Assembly (NCBI RefSeq): GCF_017591435.1
Contig: NC_059300.1
Span: forward strand, 18,561,436-18,625,435
Length of the DNA stretch: 64,000 nt
DNA from: Portunus trituberculatus
Lineage: Eukaryota; Arthropoda; Malacostraca; Decapoda; Portunidae
Direction: 5' to 3'
Shown: piece after piece, positions 43,705 to 56,168 of the stretch
Position numbering within the stretch: the first letter of the stretch is position 1
How the letters are laid out: every line of letters starts with the position of its first letter
The notes under the pieces: model-generated
The model's input: only the letters and a program-made list of their open reading frames with translations
The model's database searches: none
What the model was told of the DNA's origin: nothing
Program-made: the position numbers and the translations under genes

Positions 43705-44375
43705 CAGTAATAGTGCTATGTGTTACTGAGATCATTATTTAACACAAACTGTTTAAGTTTGTGTTTGAATGTAGCAATGCTGCAGTTATGTGGTACATGT
43801 CTTGCAATATTATTCCATATTATTGCACCTTTATATTTAAATGTTTTCTGCATCATGGTTGTCCTACATAATGGTACATGAATTTTATGACTGTTTTGTT
43901 ATATGGGAGTGAACCTGATGATTCCTGAGAAATATATCATTGAATATTGAGGGCAAACACCTGTTGCTGTATCTATACATTAGCTTACTGACAGTGAATA
44001 TATAAATTTTATGGAGAGGCAGTACTTGTAGTGAAAGGAATAGTGGTGCAGTATGATCCCTGTAATTTGCAGATGCAGTAATGCTTTTTTCTGCATTAAC
44101 TAATTCAAGTGAATGTTTAATAGTTGGTAGGTGTGTCTTGAGGAGCTTTGATGTACCACAGAGCCTTAGGTAAGACTATCCAAGTGTTGGAAAAAAGTGA
44201 AGGATTTAGGTGATCTTGAACTTCAATAATTGAATCAATCCTACACATGTACCTTAATTCTGTGATAATCCAAGCTACATGTAGGTACCTTAATTGAGTG
44301 CAATTACCAATCCAAGTATTCTGTGATAATTCGAGCTTTGAAATGAAAATTATACACTCAGGCAATGTGACTTTG
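43705..44375 (-). pseudogene. LINE ORF2 C-terminal relic
   Basis: On the minus strand 43825-43700 reads KYKGAIIWNNIARHVPHNCS, then TFKHKLKQFVLNN, the IWN-to-FK-KLK ending common to CR1/jockey-group LINEs. Upstream, LMYRYSNRCLPSIFNDIFLR and TIKHSLELVNAEKSITASAN are in nearby frames. The rest of RT is lost or unreadable. It differs from the LINE A-E family (RYGDGT ending) and from J1/J2. Confidence 0.7.
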
Positions 44376-44404
44376 CTAGAAGATTATTAGGATTATGTTA
44401 CTAG

Positions 44405-44428
44405 TTACCTTATTATTTTTATTATTAA

Positions 44429-44468
<40 letters not shown>

Positions 44469-44470
44469 GT
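44405..44470. repeat. (ATT)n microsatellite
   Basis: About 20 ATT units with small interruptions. Confidence 0.9.
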
Positions 44471-44639
44471 TGTTATTATCAATATTATATTACTGCTTAT
44501 TACTAGAGTTTTCTCTATACAAAGCAATTGTATAGACTTGTGATGGATCGAATAGTTATTAATAAAATGTACTATGTGTTTCTAAAGAACTTTTCGTTTA
44601 ATATTTGATAACCTATCCTTGAGCGTTTTGTTCTACAAT

Positions 44640-44640
44640 A

Positions 44641-44712
<72 letters not shown>
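44640..44712. repeat. (GT)n microsatellite at the 3' side of element N
   Basis: About 36 GT units. It adjoins the first base of the ORF1-only element and so corresponds to the CA tail on its strand. Confidence 0.95.
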
Positions 44713-44714
<2 letters not shown>

Positions 44715-45731
44715 GAGCTTACCGGGTATGAAAATAGAGAAAAGGAAATGAAGATGTAAGTGCACTAGTGCAGTACTAAATATCTTCATTATAACATAAC
44801 ACATTACATTTTGTAAGCTTAAAAGTGAGAAAACAGGTTAGTAAGCTATAAACATTAGGGGAATGATGGAAGACGAGTTGTAGGTCACTGGTAAACACCA
44901 TAGCCAGCTGTGAGTGGTGAGCGGGATAGATCGTCAGGACGTGACGTCACAGGGATGTGGACCGGCCTTGTTCTCCAGGCGGCCTTGGTGCAGCCCGGCT
45001 GGCTGACTCAGTGGGGTCAGAGTGGGGGGGGGGTTGCTGGGCCATCATTTTGTTGTCCCTCCTCTCAGCTATTTGTCTCAGGTTGCGGCCGTCCTGATGG
45101 GTGTGTTGGGGTGAGGGAGAGGGGGCGTCTGTTTCCATCGACATTCCATGTTCTTTGTATGTTTGCATATTTGCTCTAGTGTCCGCTACAAGTTGAGTTA
45201 AAAGTTCCTTTATTGTCATTATTTCCATTGTGAGTGTTGCTTGAATGGATTGTTGAGATGCACACATCGTTTTTAGGTCCTGGTTCTCTTTCTGAAGTTT
45301 CGTTTGTTCTTCTTTTAATGTAGTTAGTTCCTGGCGTAACGGTAATGCTATGACTTCCCTGAGCAGCTGAGTGTTGACATCGCTGGCAGCACTGGCTGTC
45401 TGACTGACTGGTGGTCTCGCACGCAGCAGGGCCGGGGGCTGTGGGGGGAGCCTCCAGCACGGGTGATTGTTGATGTTGTGAAGTCCGCGGTGTCGGTGTG
45501 TGGTGAGTCCATGTGTGGTGGTGAGGTGAAGTCCCCTGAACCGGTGTTGATGGTTGGTGACTCCAGGGTTGGTGGTGGGTGGGGAGGCATGGTCGCTGGT
45601 GCTTGGTGAGGTGTGGGTCGCCGCTAGTGGTGGTGAGGGTTGATGATGAAATATTTGAGGCAGGGGTGGAAACGCACTCGGTGGAGGTACTGCTGCCTGC
45701 TGTGTCGCCTGGGTCTTGGCGGCATGTAGGT

Positions 45732-48583
45732 TAGGGTGACCAGATTTCTGAGACAAATTCCGGGGACATTTTCAGTTCAGGGAGGTAAAAACATGTAGTG
45801 TTTTTGCACTGGAAAAACTAAAACGGGGACACTATCCGTACCATTTCTAAACCAGCAATCAAAAGTTTCTCTCGCCTTATTTACCCAAGTTGCAAAGAAA
45901 AAAAAATCTCTACCTGATGAAATATCTGAGATCATGAACACCCATTAGCTGTTAAAATGTGTCCGCCATACACTTCACCGTCTTCACGGAAACTAAGGCC
46001 TTCTCCTTATTCTTGACATTCTAAAAGAGTAATGATAAAAGGACATAATTATCATAATCAAAAGGAATAGTTTTTAACGCATCAAGTGACCGGCTAAGGG
46101 CCCCCCCCCAAAAAAAAAAGAACAAAGAAAAAAATAAAGCCCACTAATGCACCGGCTCCCAAAAAAAAAAGTGTCCAAAAGAATTTTTTTTTTTATACTG
46201 ATTTTTTATTTCTGGTATTCTGATTTTTGGTGCACTAACCTAGTCTGTGTATTTCTGAGAGGAGTGTATATTTTTAAGAATCAATTTGTTTTTTGTCAGC
46301 TTCTCCATGAAATCCTGGCATGGCAGATTGAAGTTAGTTTTCACTGTTAACATGGCTTTGATGGTAGAGACCTTGAACCAATTTCTCTCAGCGGTCCACA
46401 TATCATTCATTAAGGAAAAAACCCTCTCAACAGGGGCATTGCTACCTGGTAGACAGATTACTACAGATGCCAATCTAGCAATATTGATGTGTGGAATTTC
46501 ATTTAGTTGAAAATGGCTAACAACTGAGTGCCATCTCTGAATGAGGGGTGTATCCTCTCTTTTCCATTCCTCCAGTATTCCATCCTGAAGGAACTCCTGC
46601 AGACCAGACACCTCATCAAAAAGAATGTCCTCATCAATTGTAACATTGGGGCATTTCCTTTTAAGAGTTTCTACTGCCTTCTCAATTTCCAACCGCTGAG
46701 GCCGTTTTCTCAGGAGAAGACAGCTCAGGTCTTGGAGATCATCAGTATGCTTACCCCATGCATCCAGGTATTTCACTGCAGTGTCAAAGAAGCATTTCGA
46801 TTTCCTGAGGAAGGTTTCTTTTGTGATCATACCATTTTCCTCTAGGTTTCTGAGAGGAACTCTGACCATGACTGGCAGAAAGTGATCATCATGTCTAGCT
46901 GTCAGTTTTGTCTTAAAACTTCTCAGAATGGTAGCAGACTCAATGGCGCAACGGTCTTGGCTTTCAAGTGTTTTAATGGCCTCATTGAAAATACCCAGGT
47001 TTCCGTGGACAAAGGCTAGACACAGCTTCAAAAAACCTGCGGAGAACTACTGGACTGTTCTCCTCAGAGAGGAAAAATGATTTCAAGGGGGCATACATCT
47101 GGAGGACTCTCTCCAAGTCTGGAAGCATGGATAACCAGCGGACATTACAATAACCCAAAATATTGTGGTACTCTTGACCCACAAAGTCACAGAATGTCTT
47201 CAGTCTCTCAACACGGACTGTAAAGATGTGGAAATATCCGAAGATCTTTGTTATTAGATATTCCACATCTAAGGGAACCATATCCAGAGCAGTTCTGGCT
47301 GTGTTGTGGATGATATGTGCTGGGCAACCAAGGCCAATCACATTGTGTTGAAGGGAGTCTTTAACCTTGGTGTGGACATTCACCCTTCCTGCCCTGTTAA
47401 GTCCTCCAAAGTTGGTGTTCGTGCTATCAGCCGAGAATGCTACAACTTTATCCTTTAGATTGTGTTTCCTGACAGCAATGAGAATTGCCTCAGAAATCTC
47501 TGCAGAAGTTTCCCCTTTCTTTTCTACAAAATCCAAAAGTTTAGTTTCAATGCAAGGACTTTGCAACTTGCAGTATCTGACCAGTATTGGCAGAAGTTTC
47601 ATATGGCCGTGATTTGAACAATCAACAGACAAAGACACAAAATCAGCCTTGTTGAGATCTTCTGTTAATAGTGTCATGGCCCATGGTGCAAATGCATTTG
47701 TCACTATGGCATCACATTTCGTCCTTGCACATGAGAACTTTGGCTCATAGAGCTTCCAATTCAGCAATGATGTGCAATCCATTGATCTGAAACTGTGGTT
47801 GTGTCTGATGGTGTGGTAAGCAAACACACCCTCCTGCACAGCCAAATCATATTCTAACTGAGAGGGTTGTACCTTCTTGAAGAAAGTTGTAACAAGCTAC
47901 ACTTGCATGAGCAGCAATGGTAGCTTTATGTTTTTTTGTCTGTTGGTGTTCTACCACAGACAATCTTCCTCCCCTACCCACTGTAAAAGAGGAATTGCAG
48001 AGTGCAAAAAGCAATTGCCTCATCATGACCTGGCTGTATGAACGGAAATTCTTTTAGAATGTTATCATTAACGTGGCATTTCCTTTTTTTTAGAGAGAGA
48101 CATTGTGGAGTCTTGTCCCTCTTTGAGTCTTTGCTCACTGTCCCAGGTCCGCCCTAACACCTACCACAGTATTGGTAACGAAAAACTAAGATGACGCAAA
48201 TCCGCAACCATACAATGCTGAAACTCAGCAACCCAAAAACAGGAACTATCTTCAGTGGTATAACAATCACTGGGCACTGCCAATGAGTCATAAAACAAAC
48301 TAGTCAAGAGAGAGGAGTGTGTGTACTTTCTTGTCTGTGTCTAGCAGTCAACTGAGCCTCGAGGGGCTGCCAGCGCGGCGCCAACTGCGCGCCCCATTGT
48401 TTCTCCTCTTCTATCCCAGGCGACGCATGCGCAGGGACTCTCAAGCAATATGCCTGTGAGCACTCAAAACCTACCCCTAGGTTCTGATCTTTCAGTTACA
48501 GAAAACCGGGGACAGCAGTAGCCGGGGACAGGTCACTGAAATCGGGGACTGTCCCTGGAAACCAGGGACGTCTGGTCACCCTA
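45732..48583 (-). mobile_element. hAT DNA transposon H2
   Basis: 2852 bp with terminal repeats TAGGGTGACCAGA at both ends, followed by GGGGAC-rich sub-terminal sequence. The flanks are ATGTAGGT (45724-45731) and GTGTAGGT (48584-48591), an 8-bp duplication with one change. It is inserted in ORF1 of element N. At 46098-46180 it holds a short relic of the 3' UTR of the J1/J2 LINE family. The transposase is on the minus strand. Confidence 0.9.
46240..48110 (-). pseudogene. hAT transposase of H2
   Basis: Minus strand. The N-terminal region (48080-47850) in shifted frames shows a BED-like finger: FPFIQPGHDEAIAFCTLCNS, then VEHQQTKKHK. 47845-46982 is open: HNHSFRSMDCTS, DKADFVSLSVDCSNHGHMKL (first catalytic acid region), VVAFSADSTNTNFGGLNR and IGLGCPAHIIHNTART. 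A frameshift near 47000 leads to 47031-46240 with KLTARHDDHFLP, LEEWKREDTPLIQRW and the C-terminal dimerisation block ASVVICLPGSNAPVERVFSL. About 600 residues, normal for hAT. Few lesions, so it is younger than H1. Confidence 0.87.
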
Positions 48584-48980
48584 GTGTAGGTGTGAGTCTG
48601 GTCGTACGGGACACCTGAAGCTCCAAGCATTGTGTTCCTGATATCAGATTGAGCACCTCAGTGTTACCTCGTCTCCGTTGTCTATTTTCTTCCAGCACAG
48701 TTTCGAGTCATGGTTCCCCGCACAGAACCCACACTTGGTCTTCCCGTCGCACTGCCACACTCTGTGCCCCCACTTCTGGCAGTTGCCACAGAAAGTTGGT
48801 TTCCCCACATACCTCTCCACTTTGCAGGGTCGCATTCCCGGAAAACTCAGTGTTGCAGGGGGCTCTCCCTGCCAAAGAGCAAGAACATGATTCATGGACT
48901 CTCGGTTGTCGCGGCGTGTTTCTCTCTCCACCCACAACACATTTGACAAGTCCTTGATGTACTTTAGAGTCATGAATGAT

Positions 48981-49640
48981 GGATAGTTGCGTATGCGTAC
49001 CTTCATTTGTTTGGTGTTCTTGGTAACTTTCATCAGCTTCATGATGGTGTCTTTGTATGGATGTCCTATCTCGGTGAGAAACTTAACGGTGTCCATGTCC
49101 CGAATCACTGCAATGATGGATTTCGCTGTCATCCTTGGTTACACAGATAAGTTGCGATGTTTGTTGGCAACCTCCGCCAGCCATATCGCCCTGTCCCCCA
49201 GGATAGTTGCGTATGCGTACCTTCGTTTGTTTGGTGTTCTTGGTAACTTTCATCAGCTTCATGATGGTGTCTTTGTATGGATGTCCTATCTCGGTGAGAA
49301 ACTTGACGGTGTCCATGTCCCGAATCACTGCAATGATGGATTTCGCTGTCATCCTTGGTTGCACAGATAAGTTGCGATGTTTGTTGGCAACCTCCGCCAG
49401 CCATATCGCCCTGTCCCCCAGGATAGTTGCGTATGCGTACCTTCGTTTGTTTGGTGTTCTTGATAACTTTCATCAGCTTCATGATGGTGTCTTTGTATGG
49501 ATATCCTATCTCGGTGAGAAACTTGACGGTGTCCATGTCCCGAATCACTGCAATGATAGATTTCGCTGTCATCCTTGGTTGCACAGATAAGTTGCGATGT
49601 TTGTTGGCAACCTCCGCCAGCCATATCGCCCTGTCCCCCA
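48981..49640. repeat. 220-bp tandem triplication in ORF1 of element N
   Basis: Three units starting GGATAGTTGCGTATGCG at 48981, 49201 and 49421, each 220 bases, differing at only a few positions. 220 is not a multiple of three, so each added unit shifts the ORF1 frame. The high identity implies recent expansion or an assembly artefact. Confidence 0.93.
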
Positions 49641-49904
49641 GAGATACACCCTTTGGGAAGAGCAGGCTGTGTGTTTCCTGTGGTGGTGTATGTTGGGGTT
49701 GCTGACATGTTGCCTGGTCCTCACTTACACCGTGTTGAACCACCTTGTTTACTGCACTTGTTGCTCTGCACTAATGTGAACCCATCTTTCATGGGCTCAG
49801 GATCGTCTCTCATATCACAGGGCAATGATCGTTTCGCTGACTTGCCACTTTGTCCAGCCGTATCACTGTATTTAGATAGAATCGCTTCCTTACTCATGAT
49901 TTTG

Positions 49905-50030
49905 TAACGCTGTATTCATGAAAACGAGTCTACACTACTCACCCAGGCCACTGCAAACCCAAACAACAGGTAGTGAAGATCAGCTAATTCTCGGAGCAAC
50001 GATACTGCGTCCTTCCTTGACCACGTCTCG
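49905..50030 (-). promoter_or_regulatory. 5' leader of element N, homologous to that of LINE B
   Basis: Shares about 110 bases with 7975-8110, including CCCAGGCCACTG, ACAACAGGTA and TAGTGAAGATCAGCT. It begins at (AC)4-GAGACGTGG and ends just before the ORF1 ATG at 49897. Probable internal promoter, inferred from position. Confidence 0.6.
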
Positions 50031-50040
50031 TGTGTGTGAG

Positions 50041-52199
50041 GAAGAAGGCGTGGCAGTGTGGCGGTAGTTGACATAATTCTAGCATCCCATCAACAAGGTA
50101 TGTAATTGCTATAAGCGACCATTTGGCAAGGATACTGATACTAGGCAAGTCAGAGCTGGGCTGTTTTCCCGCTGACGCCGTCAACAAAGTGACTAGTGTC
50201 ACGTCCTGACATTGGGACGTTCTGCTGTGAGTTGCTAAGTGTAATTCAGTTTCTTGGCATTTTTTTTTTTTCAAAAGACACACGGACATACCCAATGCAG
50301 TTACTCAGGAAATGCAGAAATGCAAGCAGAATTTTTTTTCGAAGCCTGTTCCTGCTTAAATCTGCATTACTTTCATATAAGGACAATTTGTCTTACTAGA
50401 GTTCTCAATTACCAGTATATCGTCATTATTTCTGTTTTGTTTAGATAAAGAAACATATCGACTACATTTTTTTTACAAACAATAACAGTTTCTGTATTGA
50501 TATGTGATTATAGTTTTCCAAGAAGGAATACAAGGGATTTATGGTAATTAAGTGATTTTTCAGGGAAATTCGCTTTGGGTCGACGGGCATGTGATGCCAT
50601 TTAGCGACGCAGCTTCACAAGTCGCCCATTCTCTGGATGGTTTATGCACGGTCCAGATATACAAGGTCTTCCATCCAGTTGGCTTATTTTGGTCTTGGCC
50701 GCGCATATATGACAATGTTCGCCTGTGGCTCGTGTGCTTGATTTTAATTTTCTTTCATCCCCCCCCTAACGGTCCCTTTTTATGGATGCTTGAGCTTATC
50801 ATTCTGCCCTGTTACTACCTATTACAGGACCTAGAAAACTAATTAGTAAGGCCCAAATCTCAGTTATTTGTGCCTTTGTGTGGGAGAATAAGTCAAATCA
50901 AGAAATTGCCACAGACCCGGTAGTAACTGCTACGATCCATGCTACACAACACGTACAGTAAAACTGTAATGCCATGATTATGTTAGTTACTATTAGTATG
51001 AAAATTATTTGTGTATAGCATTAGATTGTCCCTGTACATACATACATACATAATCACCCCCACCCAGACACACACGTGGTTTCCCAGAACAAACATACGA
51101 ACAAACATACGTCTGATGGATTATGCACCGGTGATTGGCTGGAGTGAGCTGGATTCCTATTGGCTGTGAACCTTAGTACGGTCAGACTGTGAAGAGTACA
51201 TCCGAACGCGTGAGCAAGCAAGTAATAAATGAGAGGTGTTATGTTACTATCCCATACAAAATTGTAAGCATCACTGATCCCCAATTTAACTTTAATAATA
51301 TTGTCTTTCATTCATGTTAACATTAGTATAGTCAGAACCTTAAAATTAAATAAGTTTTTTCAACTTAATATTGTAACCCAAAATTTCGAACACCGATTCT
51401 TTCTCCTAAACACGCGGGTCTCCCCAGCTATAGCTCAGTGTGTTTTCGTCTCTCACTCACGCAGGTACGTGGTCAATGCACAGTTCGTCCCTTTATCTGA
51501 AATCCCTCATATTCATTTAAAGAAATCATTCAGTGGTAAAAGTTAACATATTTAATTAAGACTAATTCGTAGAGCTATTAAGAGTGCGTTTTCGTTTCTC
51601 ACTCGCGCAGATACAGCGTTGGAGAGCTGATCTGTCTCGTATCTCGGCAGTGTCACACAAACACACACAGCACACTATCCATTCCGCCTATTTGTCTCGG
51701 TAACTTGTAAAGTGAATTCTTTTTTTTGGTATGGTGGTAGAGTGTCCCTTAGCGTCCTCTGTCATACTATTTATTTTGTGTGATAGGAAAAATAGAGTCG
51801 GTGAAATTTCAGTGTGAATTTTTTTTCCTTGGTAATTCTTATGTGTCTTATTGTCTCAGTGTTGTGAAGGTCTGACGGCCAGACGGCTAACTGAGGTGTA
51901 CTTATTCACGTAAATCAGTCTCCAAAATCACGCTATCTTAATATTATTATTATTATTATTTTTTTTTGATACTCAAGTCTTCCTTCTTAACAGTTGGGGG
52001 ACGAAAGGGTCTGGTGGCAGCTTCTACCAAATTCTTGTTCTGTTTATTGGTCTATCTGAATTCATAAGTGATCTCTTTTTGTTAGGTCAAGTTATCAACG
52101 TTAAATCAAACTATTGGGATAATAAATGTAATAATTTTTTTTTTATATCTTTTACTTATATTCCTAGACCAAATAGATATCATCTCATAAAGTCAAATG
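50041..52199. other. No gene recognised
   Basis: A 96-codon plus-strand frame at 50552-50842 (FQGNSLWVDGHVMPFSD) has no known domain. TTTTCGT-TCTCACTC-CGCAG occurs twice (51441, 51588), the second without a following GT. Two ATTGGCT boxes near 51132 and 51159 could belong to a minus-strand promoter, but nothing else supports it. T-runs and an (ATT)n tract lie at 51940-51965. Confidence 0.4.
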
Positions 52200-52480
52200 A
52201 ATAAAGTTACCATTACAAAACACCCAGATTCTTTGATGGTGTGGGGTTGTTTTTCTTACTATGGTCTTGGAAAATTAAGTGTTTTTGCCTAAGAATGTTC
52301 TTATGAACCAAAATAACTACTTTGAGCTAATTCTGGATGAGTTAGATGAGTGTATATATGGAAAAGTGCAATGTAGATATCGTTTTGTCTTTCTTTTTGT
52401 ATTATGGCAGCAGTGCACAGCACAACTATTGGGCATTATAAAGAGAAAATAAAAATTGGTCTCAAGATGGTGAGGTCAGA
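52200..52480 (+). pseudogene. Tc1-like transposase relic
   Basis: Reads KVTITKHPDSLMVWGCFSYY then GLGKLSVF, the signature around the middle of Tc1-family DDE transposases, and after a frameshift NYFELILDELDECIYGKV. A further stretch, HSTTIGHYKEKIK, fits the region after the second catalytic aspartate. The rest is missing. No terminal repeats found. Confidence 0.75.
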
Positions 52481-52587
52481 TTATAGACTGGCGCACGGTT
52501 GCTTGGGCGTGTGTGACACGGGCAGAGATCAGGGTCTGACTGGCTAGCAGGGCCCCTGCATCACACCAAGGATTCTGTAAGGATATA

Positions 52588-52740
52588 TGGGTTCAATGAG
52601 CGGGCTGGAGGAATTTATTAGGGAGATTAGCTTCTAACAGATGGCGTGTGTGTCGTAGGTAGTAAGGGGGTGAGGGATGGGGGATCCATCAGCAGGGAAG
52701 GATGAGCGCTGTTACAAGATTCAAATAGTCAGTCAGTCAG
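52588..52740. repeat. Dispersed repeat R, copy 2
   Basis: Homologous to 30000-30125 over about 120 bases (GCTGGAGGAATT, GTCGTAGGTAGTAAGGGGG, GATGAGCGC). Non-coding. Confidence 0.8.
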
Positions 52741-52746
52741 GGGAAG

Positions 52747-53462
52747 AAGTGCAAAGCACATCAGCCATCGCCTGCCTCTGCCTGGGCCACACCACGCTCA
52801 TTGCTCACTTGCATCGCATACGTCTGTCTCGTGACGTGATGTAGGACTACCCCTGAGGACATGGAACATTTCCTGCTTCAATACCCACGCTTTCACTCTC
52901 AACATACTGCACTACGCTCCCAGCTCTCCGCCCTGGCCGTCACAACACTCGACCTGCCAACCCTTCTGGCGGCATCAGGTGTCCACCCCTCCTGGCAACC
53001 TGCTGTCCTTCGCCTTACTTGTGCCTTCTTGAGGAAGACCGGCCAGCTACCACACCTGTGATACCCACACAGGACTACCCCAGAGCGCATAAGGATCCAA
53101 AAGAGGCCACGAAGATCTATGGATCCTTATGAGCTCTGGGGTAGTTCTGTGTGGGTATCACAAGCGTGGTAGCTGGCCAGTCTTCCTCAAGAAGGCACAA
53201 GTAAGGCGAAGAACAAGTTGCCAGGAAGGGTGGATACCTGAGGCCGCCAGGAGGGTGGGTGGGCATGTTCAGTGTTATGATGGCCAGGGCGGAGACCCGG
53301 GAGCGTAGTGCAGTATGTTGAGAGTGGAAGCGTGGGCATTGAAGCAGGAAATGTTCCATGGCATCAGGGTTAGTCCTACACCAAGGGCAGAATGGGTCAC
53401 GAGACAGACGCAGGCGGTGCAAGTGAGGAGTATGGTGTGGCCCAGGTGGAGGCGGGCAGAAA
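52747..53462. repeat. Palindromic pair of LINE tail-domain fragments
   Basis: Plus-strand 52780-53060 (HTTLIAHLHRIRLS, EHFLLQYPRFHSQHTALRSQ, LAASGVHPSWQPAVLRLTC) and minus-strand 53422-53117 encode the same tail domain, the cysteine-histidine segment that follows RNase H in I/R1-like LINEs. The minus copy keeps the CPWC part (DPFCPWCRTNPDAMEHFLLQ), and the plus copy has lost it. The arms of about 340 bases meet at a 22-base spacer between two GGATCC sites (53093-53131). Related fragments lie in M1 and M2. Confidence 0.85.
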
Positions 53463-53463
53463 A

Positions 53464-54515
<1,052 letters not shown>

Positions 54516-54585
<70 letters not shown>

Positions 54586-54590
54586 TATAT

Positions 54591-54661
<71 letters not shown>
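54516..54661. repeat. (TA)n microsatellite between M1 and M2
   Basis: About 70 TA units with a few substitutions (ATACATATATATAGATATAT near 54580). It forms the loop of the large inverted repeat. Confidence 0.95.
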
Positions 54662-54664
<3 letters not shown>

Positions 54665-55598
54665 TAAAGTCCCGGTTACGCCGGTCTCGAGTTACGCCAA
54701 ACTCGTAGTTATGTCAGTCCACTATAAGGCAATTTAAGATTAAAAAAATTGAAAATTTATAAATCGTAAAGTGCGGGATTTATTGTTATTGTTTGTGGTT
54801 GCCCGCCACACCGCCTGCCTCACGCTTGAATACACTAACACCCTGCCTCAGTTCCACCACACCGCCCCCTGGCAAGAGTGTTATCCTACTTCTGCGTTTA
54901 CTGAATCAAGTTCTTAGTATCTTGCTCAATGGCACCAAAGAGAAAACTTCTTAGTGACAGCAGTTATGCTAAGAAAGGAAAACCATTACGCTACAAGAAA
55001 AAGAGGACATAATTAAAAGACATGAGAAGGAAGGCAGCAGCTGTGTGTGAGGGAGGGAAGAAAATGGGAAACCTGTTACTATGACAACGGGGAGGTTGAT
55101 GACCTTGAGGGCTTGCACACCCATCACAACAATAACAACTCCGGAGCCTTCGTCTGGGCCACACGACACTCGCAGCTGACTTGCACCGTCTGCGCCTGTC
55201 TGCTGATCCCTATTGTCCTTTCCTATTGCATTTCCTGCCCCGCTACCCATGCTTCTACTCCCACTGCACTGCACTACGCTCCCAGCTGTCCACCCTGGGC
55301 GTCACAACATTCGACCTGCCCACCCTTCTGGCGGCCTCAGGCGTCCACTCCCTCTCTGTAACCTGCAGTCCTTCACGTTCGTGGCCCTAATCAACAACAA
55401 AAACAAGCTTGTGTTTCATATTCCTACATAGTTGTAAGTAATATAACAATACAACCTTTAACTTACCTGAATGACCATAAACAATGATTGGTTGAAAACT
55501 CCATAGTATGCTTTGAAATGTACGGAAACTCGAGTTACGTACAAAATCGACTTACATCATGTTTCAGGAACGTAACTCTGACGTAAACCGAGACCTTA

Positions 55599-55601
<3 letters not shown>
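54662..55601. mobile_element. Tigger-like non-autonomous element M2 (inverted relative to M1)
   Basis: 940 bp, the reverse complement of M1 with few changes. The plus strand holds a Tigger transposase start at 54929 (MAPKRKLLSDSSYAKKGKP, then a frameshifted EDIIKRHEK) and, at 55150-55390, the LINE tail-domain fragment (HRLRLSADPYCPF, QLSTLGVTTFDLPT). The catalytic domain is absent. Confidence 0.82.

Positions 55602-55664
<63 letters not shown>
55602..55664. repeat. (TA)n microsatellite
   Basis: About 31 TA units directly right of M2, mirroring the tract left of M1. Confidence 0.95.
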
Positions 55665-55668
<4 letters not shown>

Positions 55669-56108
55669 GTTTTATTTGCCTTATAAATTCATAACCACGA
55701 GAGAATGCAGGGAAAAATAGAGGGTGGGGAGGAAGCATGGGAGAAATCTTCTTAAGTTACTCCTGAGAACGTTTTCTATGAAAGTACTCGCTTCTAACAG
55801 ATAGCAGCACCATCACTGTCCTCCAAACTTTAATCCACACCACAACTTCCTCTCTGTATATTCCTTGCATCACACCAACCCGGGGCCCACATGAGTCATA
55901 GACACATTACCGTGGATGTGTGGATGGAAGACCTTCTATATCTGGACTGTGGGTTTATGGACGTCTGTCAAGGGTACACCAACTTCTACTTAAGTGGAGC
56001 GCACTGGAAACAGGTAGAGCGTCAAAACAATGGTACATGGTACAATTTAAGGAATTTTTCCTAGACAGAACAGTGTTAACACTTGGGGAGAAAATTTTCT
56101 AGACAACA

Positions 56109-56168
<60 letters not shown>

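Larger units (their letters stand above)
44947..49897 (-). pseudogene. Element N ORF1: gag-like protein with CCHC knuckles, split
   Basis: The start codon is at 49897 (MSKEAILSKYSDTAGQSG, then MKDGFTLVQ). The first domain (GDRAIWLAEVANKHRNLSV, MTAKSIIAVIRDMDTVKFLT, NTKQ-KVRIRNYPSFMTLKYI) is followed by zinc knuckles (CGNCQKWGHRVWQC, then CGFCAGNHDSKLC). The hAT element H2 lies next. The C-terminal third at 45756-44947 is proline-, histidine- and serine-rich and then has a coiled coil (LRQELTTLKEEQTKLQKEN). A 220-bp triplication and frameshifts break the frame. Such ORF1 proteins bind element RNA. The type is that of jockey/I-group LINEs, unlike ORF1 of LINE B. Confidence 0.8.
44713..50030 (-). 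mobile_element. ORF1-only LINE derivative N (HAL1-like)
   Basis: Minus orientation: 5' leader (50030-49898), ORF1 with zinc knuckles and coiled coil (49897-44947), then about 235 bases of 3' sequence ending at (AC)n. No APE or RT is present between the ORF1 stop and the 3' tail. The 5' end starts at (AC)n-GAGACGTGG and the 3' end abuts (GT)n. Without the nested hAT (45732-48583) it is about 2.45 kb, including a 220-bp triplication. Either an ORF2 deletion derivative or a truly ORF1-only element. Confidence 0.65.

Noticed and set aside
45348..45590. Proline- and histidine-rich separate gene
   Set aside because: It is an alternative frame of the ORF1 C-terminal region of element N.
49596..49907. 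Plus-strand cysteine-rich short proteins
   Set aside because: They overlap ORF1 of element N on the minus strand and show no conserved pattern.
51130..51170. Promoter with two inverted CCAAT boxes
   Set aside because: Two ATTGGCT motifs are the only evidence. There is no TATA box, initiator or downstream gene.
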